From positions 124,001 to 188,000 of the forward strand of contig NZ_CP077107.1 of NCBI RefSeq assembly GCF_019263745.1: a DNA stretch of 64,000 nucleotides. The letters run 5' to 3'. A program made the position numbers and the translations under genes. The notes under the pieces are model-generated. The model saw only the letters and a list, made by a program, of their open reading frames with translations, did no database searches and was not told the DNA's origin. This document shows positions 18,366-26,900 of the stretch, piece after piece. Origin of the DNA: Methanospirillum hungatei (lineage in GTDB: Archaea; Halobacteriota; Methanomicrobia; Methanomicrobiales; Methanospirillaceae). Numbering within the stretch: position 1 is the first letter of the stretch; each line of letters begins with the position of its first letter.

Positions 18366-19592
18366 ATGGAATCTGGGGAATTAAAAATCGAATGGGCAAG
18401 ACAATACATGCCTGTCCTGAATGCAATATCTGAACGATTTAAGAAAGAAAAACCGTTTGCTGGAAAAGTCATTGGTATGGCCCTGCATGTGGAGGCAAAA
18501 ACAGCAAATTTAGTAAAAACCCTTGCAGATGGGGGTGCAATAGTTCATATCACAGGATGTAATCCGCTTTCAACACAGGATGATGTATCCGCTGCTTTAA
18601 GTAGAGTTCCGAATGTTTTTTGCTATGCAAAGCGCGGCTGCTCTGTTGATGAATACTATCAAGCGATTGACACCGTTCTCGATGCAAAACCAGTCATCAC
18701 TATAGATGATGGAATGGATTTAATTCACCGTCTTCATACAGTCCGTACTGATGTTTTGCAACAGGTAATCGGGGGTTGTGAAGAAACCACTACAGGTATT
18801 CACAGGCTTCGTGCAATGGCCTCCGAGGGAAAACTAAAATTTCCGGTCATCGCTGTGAATGATACTCCAATGAAACACTACTTTGATAATGTTCATGGAA
18901 CCGGAGAAAGTGCTCTTACTGCCATTATGGCAACTACAAATTCATTGATTGCTGGTAAATGGATTGTTGTTGCTGGGTTTGGTTTTTGTGGAAGAGGACT
19001 TGCACGAAAAGCATCAGCTTTAGGAGCAAAAGTTATTGTTACAGAGATTGATCCACGAAGGGCTCTTGAAGCACATATGGAAGGATTCCATGTAATGTCA
19101 ATGAGTCAAGCAGCTTCAATTGGTGATATATTTATTACAACGACAGGGAACCGGGATGTTATAACCGGAGATCACATGTCTGTTATGAAATCTGGTGTTA
19201 TTCTCTCAAATGCCGGACATTTCAATATTGAGATTGATGGGATCTGGCTATCTTCACATGCTGACAGAATTGAGGAACGGGAAGGTATTCATTCATACCA
19301 TTTCGGCGGAAAAGTGATTCATCTTCTTGCAGAGGGCAGACTTGTCAATCTGGCAGTTCCAAAAGGGATGGGACATCCTATTGAAGTGATGGATCTCTCT
19401 TTCGCATTACAAGCTCTCAGCACTGAGTATCTTGCATTACATTACTCAGACCTCAAACCAGATGTACATCAGGTACCTGATGAGATTGACCGCACAGTTG
19501 CGTCCTATAAACTTTCTTCATTGAATCTGTCAATAGATTCACTATCACATGACCAGCAGGAATATATGAGCAGCTGGGATCACGGAACTTAA
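18366..19592 (+). CDS. ahcY: S-adenosyl/S-inosyl-homocysteine hydrolase
   Basis: About 408 residues with the SAHase signatures: H-V-E-A-K-T-A, G-C-N-P-L-S-T-Q-D-D, the E-E-T-T-T-G loop, N-D-T/x-x-K and the NAD-binding G-F-G-F-C-G-R-G-L-A. It splits SAH, or in several methanogens S-inosylhomocysteine, to homocysteine and the nucleoside, clearing product inhibition of methyltransferases. ATG 18366 has GAGGT a few bases upstream and begins at the family-typical distance from E-W-A-R-x-Y-M-P-V-L. ATG 18324, in frame, remains possible. The archaeal family lacks the C-terminal extension of eukaryotic SAHase, as here. Confidence 0.93.
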   Translation: MESGELKIEWARQYMPVLNAISERFKKEKPFAGKVIGMALHVEAKTANLVKTLADGGAIVHITGCNPLSTQDDVSAALSRVPNVFCYAKRGCSVDEYYQAIDTVLDAKPVITIDDGMDLIHRLHTVRTDVLQQVIGGCEETTTGIHRLRAMASEGKLKFPVIAVNDTPMKHYFDNVHGTGESALTAIMATTNSLIAGKWIVVAGFGFCGRGLARKASALGAKVIVTEIDPRRALEAHMEGFHVMSMSQAASIGDIFITTTGNRDVITGDHMSVMKSGVILSNAGHFNIEIDGIWLSSHADRIEEREGIHSYHFGGKVIHLLAEGRLVNLAVPKGMGHPIEVMDLSFALQALSTEYLALHYSDLKPDVHQVPDEIDRTVASYKLSSLNLSIDSLSHDQQEYMSSWDHGT

Positions 19593-19595
19593 TTT

Positions 19596-21476
19596 TTAAT
19601 GAACAAATCTTCCTTTAATTGAAGCAGCAATTTTTGTATCCAAATTTGCTGCCTTCTGGAAACATAAAAACGCCTCTCTTTTTAATCCAGCATCTTCTAA
19701 TATTACCCCTTTATTCAGAAGAGCTCCCACATGTTTTGGATTTAATTTTAAGGTTTTATCATAACACTGTAAAGCATCTTTATGCCTGACAAGATCGGTG
19801 TAAATAAGTCCCATATGATACCACGCTGATGCAAATGTGGGATCAACACCGGTGGCTTTCGTAAATGATTCAAGTGCTTCAAAATATTGTTCGAGCTGAC
19901 GATGGATCAAGCCTTTATTGAAGTATGCTTTAATATGGTATTTATCCAGTTCGATTACTTTATTATATGATTGTAGTGCATTCTCGTAGTTTTTTGATTT
20001 ATGAAGGATTAATCCTCGGTTAAACCATGCTTCTATTTTTTTTGGATTTATTGTTATTACATAATCGTAATAATCAAGGGTATCATCATGTCGTTTTAAT
20101 TTATGAAGGCATACTGCTCTATTCTTCATCGCATCAGGATGCCTTGCATTGATTTTTAGAGCATTATCATAACACTGTAGTGCTTCGTTAAATTTCCCCA
20201 ATTTATAAAAACAAAGACCTCGAAGTGACCAGGTATCCGGATTCCATTTATCTAATAACAGACTCTTTCTGGTAGCCTCGAGCGCTTCTTCAACCTTTTT
20301 CATTTTTATGAGAAGATCAGCACGTGCAAGCCACACGCTGACTTCTTTCGGCTGAATTTCTAGTAATTTACCAGAACTCTGAAATGCTTCCTGAATTCTG
20401 TCCATTCTGATAAGACTACGAATTTTAAAAAGCCATGCTGATAAATTTCTTTTATCAAGCTCTAGGACTTTGTCAAACGCACTTAAAGCATCATAGTACT
20501 GTTTATCTTCAAACAGGCAAATCCCTTTATTCAGACGTAAAATAATATCTTTTGGATTGAGATGGATTGCAGTATCAAAAGTTGTACTTGCTTCCCGATA
20601 TCGACTTAGATTTTTTAGACAATATCCTTTGTAGATTAAAGACCGAAGATGGTTTTTATCATCCTTCAATACGATGTCAAAACATTCCAGTGCTTTTTCA
20701 TCCTGATGACGGTGAAAAAGACTGTACCCCTTAAAAAGCCATGCTCTTATCTGAGTAGGCTCTTTTTTTACCACCTTATCAAAGCAGATGATTGCCTCTT
20801 CGAATTCCTTCCGGTTATGATGAATAAAACCTTTGTATAACCATGATAATGTGAGATCCGGTTGAATGGTTAATGATTTCTCTATAAAGGGGTACGCTTT
20901 ATCAAATTCTCCTGCCTGAACCAGATTTACAGCTGTCCGATAACATACATCTCCAAGATCTTCCTGAGATAATAATTTATCTGGAGATGTTTTTTGATCA
21001 GAAATTTCTTCAACTACTTCTTCTGATATCTCTATTGATTCAATTTGTTCATTGGATACCGTTGTATCTAATACTGTTCCAGCGGCAAAATCTTCATCCG
21101 GAATTGATTCATCATCATCCTTTGTTTCTTTATCTCCAGAAAATTCTGTATCGGATGTCACCGGTTCTTCAGAATTTGCAATCTCTGTTGCAATTTCTTT
21201 TACTTTTATGCGTTCCGGTTCAGTTAGTGATGAAACTGGTTCTTCAGAATTATCATATTCAGGATTTATATGAGATTCAGGTAAAACAGAAATTTGAATA
21301 TGAGTTTTGCTTTCAGGTAGGTCTGGTTTGGTATCAGATTTTTTATTTTGAAAATTATACTGAAATGACGAAATATCTCGGACGAGATATGAAAGCATCT
21401 GCTCATATTGCTCAGATGTAATTTCTCCTTTTGCAAAGCGTACCTGTAATATTTTTATTGGGTCTTCATCTGACAT
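19596..21476 (-). CDS. SHOCT-domain plus tandem TPR protein
   Basis: The 626-residue soluble protein begins with a short SHOCT-like helix pair (D-P-I-K-I-L-Q-V-R-F-A-K-G-E-I-T-x-E-Q-Y). An acidic, Ser/Glu-rich disordered linker (about 40-165) follows, then about thirteen TPR units (about 170-620; repeated W-x-x-K/R-G, A-L-x-x-F/Y-D-K and P-K). TPRs bind protein partners. SHOCT domains are oligomerisation modules. The start has AGGT about seven bases upstream. The function is not identifiable; it may scaffold a complex. Confidence 0.85.
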   Translation of the reverse strand: MSDEDPIKILQVRFAKGEITSEQYEQMLSYLVRDISSFQYNFQNKKSDTKPDLPESKTHIQISVLPESHINPEYDNSEEPVSSLTEPERIKVKEIATEIANSEEPVTSDTEFSGDKETKDDDESIPDEDFAAGTVLDTTVSNEQIESIEISEEVVEEISDQKTSPDKLLSQEDLGDVCYRTAVNLVQAGEFDKAYPFIEKSLTIQPDLTLSWLYKGFIHHNRKEFEEAIICFDKVVKKEPTQIRAWLFKGYSLFHRHQDEKALECFDIVLKDDKNHLRSLIYKGYCLKNLSRYREASTTFDTAIHLNPKDIILRLNKGICLFEDKQYYDALSAFDKVLELDKRNLSAWLFKIRSLIRMDRIQEAFQSSGKLLEIQPKEVSVWLARADLLIKMKKVEEALEATRKSLLLDKWNPDTWSLRGLCFYKLGKFNEALQCYDNALKINARHPDAMKNRAVCLHKLKRHDDTLDYYDYVITINPKKIEAWFNRGLILHKSKNYENALQSYNKVIELDKYHIKAYFNKGLIHRQLEQYFEALESFTKATGVDPTFASAWYHMGLIYTDLVRHKDALQCYDKTLKLNPKHVGALLNKGVILEDAGLKREAFLCFQKAANLDTKIAASIKGRFVH

Positions 21477-21533
21477 TTATCGACCTGATATCTGATGCAA
21501 TACTGAAACACTGAATATAAATTAACTGGGAAT

Positions 21534-22874
21534 CTATTTATTCATTGCAGAAACACGTGTCCGTGTTCCTGAAACAAGATTGTATGAATTTTTTTTCGGA
21601 TTCCATCTGACCCTGACATTATCGATCCTTAAGATGTCACCATAATTCGCATATCGCGCCATTTTTACTTCTTCTGTTTTCAATGTCCTGGGAATTATCA
21701 AGTACACTTTATGTGATCCTGTTCCGTCACATATTAGAAAAATTGCAAAATCTCTGGTTCCTATGTCGTTTGACAATTTTACCCCAGCAACACTTATTTT
21801 TTCTCCCAGATAATCCTCAAGAGAATAGAATGGAATGAGTTCTTCCATTCCTACATGTGATATCAAGGGTCTTGGTTTTTTTGATAGGATGCTATAAGAA
21901 CATTTAATGTCAGTGTTCACGAACCGGTATCCATCTTTATCCTGTGACAACAAGTCCATTAATCTTGTAGACTTCATCAAGGGAAGTTCAAGAAATGACC
22001 AACAGTTTTCCGGATTACAACTCCCATCATGGAGATATCTACAAGGACTGTATACATATAGTCCGGCTTTTTCTAATTCCTTTTGGAGAATTCTCAATTG
22101 TGTTGAATGCCTGAGTTCAGCTGGTTCTACTATTACGAGAAAGCCATCATCTGATAAATGTGAGATGTATTTCATCAGAAGTGTTACCTTCTCAGAATTA
22201 CTCATGTCTGATAATTCTGCGAGAACATTTTGACATGTTATGAGATTCAGTTCATCAGGAATTGATTCTGGAACTGACTTTATATCAGTATGTGAAATAA
22301 TTCCGGTTTTAATAGATGACTCTGTAGCGAATGATGAAATTAAATATCTGAATGCCTCTAAAAATTCTTCAGATTGTTCAATTGCATGTATTGTAAGGGT
22401 TCCTGATCTTTTTTCCTTCATGTACCAAATCAATGACAGAGGTACAACACCCGGACCAGTACCAAGGTCGAGCACCACGAGATCTTTTGCTAATACTTTA
22501 TCGTTTTCAAGAATTTTTAAAATAGATTTAAATTGGATGATGTATCCTGGAGCCTGATAAGCCATGTATGCAAATACATCATATGCTTTTCCATATTTTG
22601 CGTGTGGACTCTTATTCCAATATCCTGCCTTTTGAGCAAGGATAGAATTTTTAATTTTTTCGATGATTTGAGGTGAATCAACAGGTTTTCCTGTTTTAAT
22701 TTCAATATATTGTTCAAATAATCGCTCTAATCGCGATGGTATCCTTAAATTTCCGGTTTTCGTAGCTTTTTCTGGCTGAATATTTTTTTTCTTATCTTTC
22801 TTTTTTTTCCGTGCATTATTCTTTTTTTCTACAAATTTTTGTATAAAATCGTTCTTAGTTTTTTTATCGGTCAT
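21534..22874 (-). CDS. Rsm22-like SAM-dependent rRNA methyltransferase
   Basis: The 446-residue protein has a very basic N-terminal tail (residues 1-40), a helical segment with S-P-H-A-K-Y-G-K-A-Y, then a Rossmann fold with motif I V-L-D-L-G-T-G-P-G (134-142). Cysteines C278, C286 and C291 (S-P-C...G-S-C...N-C-W-S-F) match the Cys-rich loop of Rsm22/METTL17 proteins, which binds an Fe-S cluster. A C-terminal OB-like domain (about 350-440) has V-R-V-R-W-N-P-K-K. In mitochondria this family assists small-subunit ribosome assembly; a ribosomal role here is inferred. The gene is divergent from the receiver gene. Confidence 0.82.
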   Translation of the reverse strand: MTDKKTKNDFIQKFVEKKNNARKKKKDKKKNIQPEKATKTGNLRIPSRLERLFEQYIEIKTGKPVDSPQIIEKIKNSILAQKAGYWNKSPHAKYGKAYDVFAYMAYQAPGYIIQFKSILKILENDKVLAKDLVVLDLGTGPGVVPLSLIWYMKEKRSGTLTIHAIEQSEEFLEAFRYLISSFATESSIKTGIISHTDIKSVPESIPDELNLITCQNVLAELSDMSNSEKVTLLMKYISHLSDDGFLVIVEPAELRHSTQLRILQKELEKAGLYVYSPCRYLHDGSCNPENCWSFLELPLMKSTRLMDLLSQDKDGYRFVNTDIKCSYSILSKKPRPLISHVGMEELIPFYSLEDYLGEKISVAGVKLSNDIGTRDFAIFLICDGTGSHKVYLIIPRTLKTEEVKMARYANYGDILRIDNVRVRWNPKKNSYNLVSGTRTRVSAMNK

Positions 22875-22933
22875 AAATATCTGCCATTATTTCGCTGAAC
22901 CAATTGTATGTTTCTGTTTATCTGATAATCGAG

Positions 22934-22945
22934 CATATAATATAG
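22934..22945 (+). promoter_or_regulatory. TATA-like box for receiver-cheB pair, probable leaderless mRNA
   Basis: CATATAATATAG lies with its centre about 31 bases before ATG 22970. Archaeal transcription usually starts 22-27 bases after the box, which here is 22961-22967, so the mRNA would have almost no leader. In agreement, no Shine-Dalgarno precedes the ATG. By eye only. Confidence 0.45.
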
Positions 22946-22969
22946 TCTTACTCACAATATCCCATTCAT

Positions 22970-23377
22970 ATGAATTCCTCACAGGATACAAGTATAGATA
23001 CTTCAATTACTGGTCTCATGGTTGTTGATGATGATGAGGATATTCTTTTTACTGTTTATTCTTTATTTAAAAAAAGGCCATTCCCGATATTACTTGCGCA
23101 TTCAGGACAGGAATGTCTGAATTACCTTCAGAAAGGGTTTAAAGGAGTGATTTTGATGGACATCATGATGCCCGGACTTGATGGGTGGGAGACTATCCAG
23201 GAGATCGTCAACCGGGATATGATGCATGATCTCATTATTTCTATGTTTACTGCAAAAGATGTTCCGGATACATCACTCGATCACTTGAAAGAATATGTCT
23301 TCGATTATATTACAAAACCATTTGAACCTGAAAACCTTATCGCGCTTGTTGATGATTACCTTACAATGTTAAATTAA
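22970..23377 (+). CDS. Single-domain response regulator (receiver)
   Basis: The 135-residue CheY-type receiver has the acidic pair V-V-D-D-D-E-D (about 18-24), the phospho-acceptor in L-M-D-I-M-M-P-G (about residue 64), the Thr of M-F-T-A-K and the Lys of Y-I-T-K-P-F. It would be phosphorylated by a histidine kinase. It ends ten bases before the methylesterase gene, so together the two genes make up the two halves of a classical CheB. It may instead act as a separate CheY-like regulator. Confidence 0.92.
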   Translation: MNSSQDTSIDTSITGLMVVDDDEDILFTVYSLFKKRPFPILLAHSGQECLNYLQKGFKGVILMDIMMPGLDGWETIQEIVNRDMMHDLIISMFTAKDVPDTSLDHLKEYVFDYITKPFEPENLIALVDDYLTMLN

Positions 23378-23387
23378 AACCCATTTT

Positions 23388-23942
23388 ATGAATCTTTTTA
23401 TTATTGGATCATCAACTGGTGGACCTAGAATTTTATTTGATATATTTACTGGTATTCCTGTTCTTCCGGTTGCAATTGTTATTGTGCAACATATGCCAGA
23501 GTCAACAACCTCTCGATTTGCACGTCGTCTCTCTCAACTCACTTCTATGGAGGTTATCATTCCGAAAAGTGGAGAGATGCTAAAGCATGGCTCTCTTTAT
23601 ATTGCTCCTGGAGATAATCATCTGACTCTTAAAAATAATGATATTCTTCTTCTTAACTCATCAGAAAAAGTAAATTTTGTCCGCCCATCTATTGATGTTA
23701 CGATGTTGTCTCTCTCACCTGATACCCGGCATTCATATACAGGAATAATCCTGTCCGGGATGGGAAGTGATGGGGCCTATGGTCTTGCTCACATGAAAAA
23801 AATAGGTGCTACAACAATTATTCAGGATCCTGATACATGCACCATTCGAAGCATGCCTGAAGCAGCTCTAAGGGCCACAGAAGTTGATAAAATCTTAACT
23901 CCTGCCGAAATTCATTCGTTGTTATTATCAAAAAAACAGTGA
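23388..23942 (+). CDS. cheB: Stand-alone CheB methylesterase catalytic domain
   Basis: The 184-residue protein is only the C-terminal half of CheB. The catalytic triad is present: Ser9 in G-S-S-T-G-G, His35 in V-Q-H-M, and the Asp in G-M-G-S-D-G (about residue 127). It removes methyl groups from, or deamidates, chemoreceptor glutamates/glutamines. The usual N-terminal receiver is absent and is encoded instead by the gene ten bases upstream. It converges with the receptor gene two bases away, a likely substrate. Confidence 0.93.
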   Translation: MNLFIIGSSTGGPRILFDIFTGIPVLPVAIVIVQHMPESTTSRFARRLSQLTSMEVIIPKSGEMLKHGSLYIAPGDNHLTLKNNDILLLNSSEKVNFVRPSIDVTMLSLSPDTRHSYTGIILSGMGSDGAYGLAHMKKIGATTIIQDPDTCTIRSMPEAALRATEVDKILTPAEIHSLLLSKKQ

Positions 23943-23944
23943 AT

Positions 23945-26900
23945 TCAGGAAATTTCTCTCAAATGGAACACTTCCATCTCTTTTCTCATATTCATCACTG
24001 CTTCATTGATCAGGTTAATAATCCCATTTATTTGAGAAACAACTGCAAGAGCTTCTTCACTCGTTGCTGAAGATTGCGTGGCGTCATCTGCAGTTCTCTT
24101 AACCAGGGTGCTCATTTCATTCGCGCTAGCCGTTATTTCTTCAAATGATGCTGCCTGTTGTTCTGTGCCCTGGGCAATTATAAGCATCTTCTGATTAATA
24201 TCTTCCACTGCATTTGTTAATTCATTGAAAACATTCAACGTATCTGATAATGCATTATTGCCTTCAATAACTGCCTTCCCTGCGGCTTCAATAGCATGAG
24301 CTGCACTATCTGATTTTCTCTCAAGACCCATGATCATATCTGCAATTGACTCAGCAGATGTTCTTGATTCCTGAGCAAGAGCTTTTACTTCTGCTGCTAC
24401 TACTGCAAATCCTCTTCCTGCTTCACCAGCTCGTGCTGCTTCAATTGCTGCATTTAATGCAAGGAGATTTGTCTGGTTTGCAAGATCAGTGATTATATTA
24501 ACAATTTTTCTTATCTGATCCATTTCATTTCGAATTGCTCCAATGATCTGTTCAACCTCAGATGATGACCTGGTTATACTCTCCATACCTTTATCTGCAG
24601 CACCAGCATATTCAGTTCCTTTTTTAGCCAATGCGTTTGCATCTTCACTTAATCGTGCCACCGCATCAGCATTTGCAGAAATATCGCTAACCATTACGGT
24701 AAGATCAGCCATTGCCCGTAAAACCTGATCTATTCCTTCTTCTGATTTTGAAGCATTCAAAGAAGTTTCTTCAGCATTTTGTGCAATCTCCCGAGCTCCT
24801 CTGCTTACATCTTCCACACCAAATTGGGCATTACTAGAATGTTTAGAGAGTGATTCTATCTCATTATGAAGGTTTTCAATAGTTTTTGATATATCAATTC
24901 CAATAGTATCTAAAGAATCCCTAAATTCTGCAAACTCTCCCTGAACTGAAATACTCTGATCAAAATGAGTAGACAAATTGCATGATGCATATTCCTTTGC
25001 CACTCTCATTGCTTCCTCAATAGGCCCAACAACAGCATCAAGTGTTTTATTTATTCCTTGTACAAGAGTTGCATAGGATCCCTGATGCTTGGATACATCT
25101 GCACGTGTATGCAAATCACCAGTTGTTGCAGAATCAGATAATATTTTGACATCTTCGGTCAGTAATGAAATTGCATCAATGCACTGGTTCAAATTATTTT
25201 TTAGTTCGTTGAAATCTCCATGATATTCTTCGGTAATTTTCGGGGGGAGATCACCTTTGCTAATTCTGTCAATATATTCAGCCGCAAGATTTAACGGACT
25301 GATGTAGGTGTCAAGCATATTATTAATGCTCTGGATCATTCCTCCATGATATCCAGAATATTTGGAAGGATCTGCTCTAACATCAAGTTTTCCTTCCAAA
25401 CCTGCGTTTGTTAATAGTTGAATGTCTGCTCCACGCAATTGAATGACTTCAATGAGTGCATTTAGATTATTCTTAATTTCATTGAAGTCTCCCCTGTATT
25501 CTTCTTTAATTTTCGGTGGTGTATCCCCTTTACTAATTCTGTCTATATATTCTGCAGAAAGGTTGATGGGTCCTATATACGAATCAAGCATATCATTGAT
25601 GCCCTTAATCATCTTTCCGTTTTCTCCAGGGTATCTTGAGGGATCAGCCCGTACATCGAGTTTCCCATCTATTGCGGCATTAATAAGCATCTTGATGTCA
25701 TCATTTCTCATATGGACAACGTCGATTAATGCATTTAGGTTATTTTTAATCTCATTGAAATCCCCATGATACTCTTCAGTAATTTTTGGTGGAATGTCTC
25801 CTTTGCTAATCCTGTCAATGTATTCGGCGGAAAGGTTGATTGGCCCTATATATGCATCAAGCATGTCATTGATGCCCTTGATCATCTTTCCATTTTCTCC
25901 TGGATATCTGGAATGATCAGCTCTAACATCGAGTTTCCCGTCAATCGCTGCATCAATGAGCATCTTTATATCGTCATTTCTCATGTGTACGACATCCATG
26001 AGAGCATTGAGATTATTTTTGATCTCATTGAAATCCCCATGATACTCTTCAGTAATTTTTGGTGGAATGTCTCCTTTGCTAATCCTGTCAATGTATTCGG
26101 CGGAAAGGTTGATTGGTCCTATATATGCATCAAGCATGTCATTGATGCCCTTGATCATCTTTCCGTTTTCTCCCGGATACTTTGAGTGATCAGCTCTAAC
26201 ATCGAGTTTCCCATCAATAGCTGCATCAATGAGCAACTTGATATCGTCATTTCTCATGTGTACGACATCAATGAGAGCATTGAGATTATTTTTAATCTCA
26301 TTGAAATCCCCATGATACTCTTCAGTAATTTTTGGTGGAATGTCTCCTTTACTAATCCTGTCAATGTATTCGGCGGAAAGGTTGATTGGTCCTATATATG
26401 CATCAAGCATGTCATTGATGCCCTTGATCATCTTTCCATTTTCTCCTGGATATCTGGAATGATCAGCTCTAACATCGAGTTTCCCGTCAATCGCTGCATC
26501 AATGAGCATCTTTATATCGTCATTTCTCATGTGTACGACATCCATGAGAGCATTGAGATTATTTTTGATCTCATTGAAATCCCCATGATACTCTTCAGTA
26601 ATTTTTGGTGGAATGTCTCCTTTGCTAATCCTGTCAATGTATTCGGCGGAAAGGTTGATTGGTCCTATATATGCATCAAGCATGTCATTGATGCCCTTGA
26701 TCATCTTTCCATTTTCTCCCGGATACTTTGAATGATCAGCTCTAACATCGAGTTTCCCGTCAATCGCTGCATCAATGAGCATCTTTATATCGTCATTTCT
26801 CATGTGTACGACATCAATGAGAGCATTAAGATTATTTTTAATCTCATTGAAGTCGCCACGGTATGCATCCGTAATTTTTGGTGGAATGTCTCCTTTGCTA

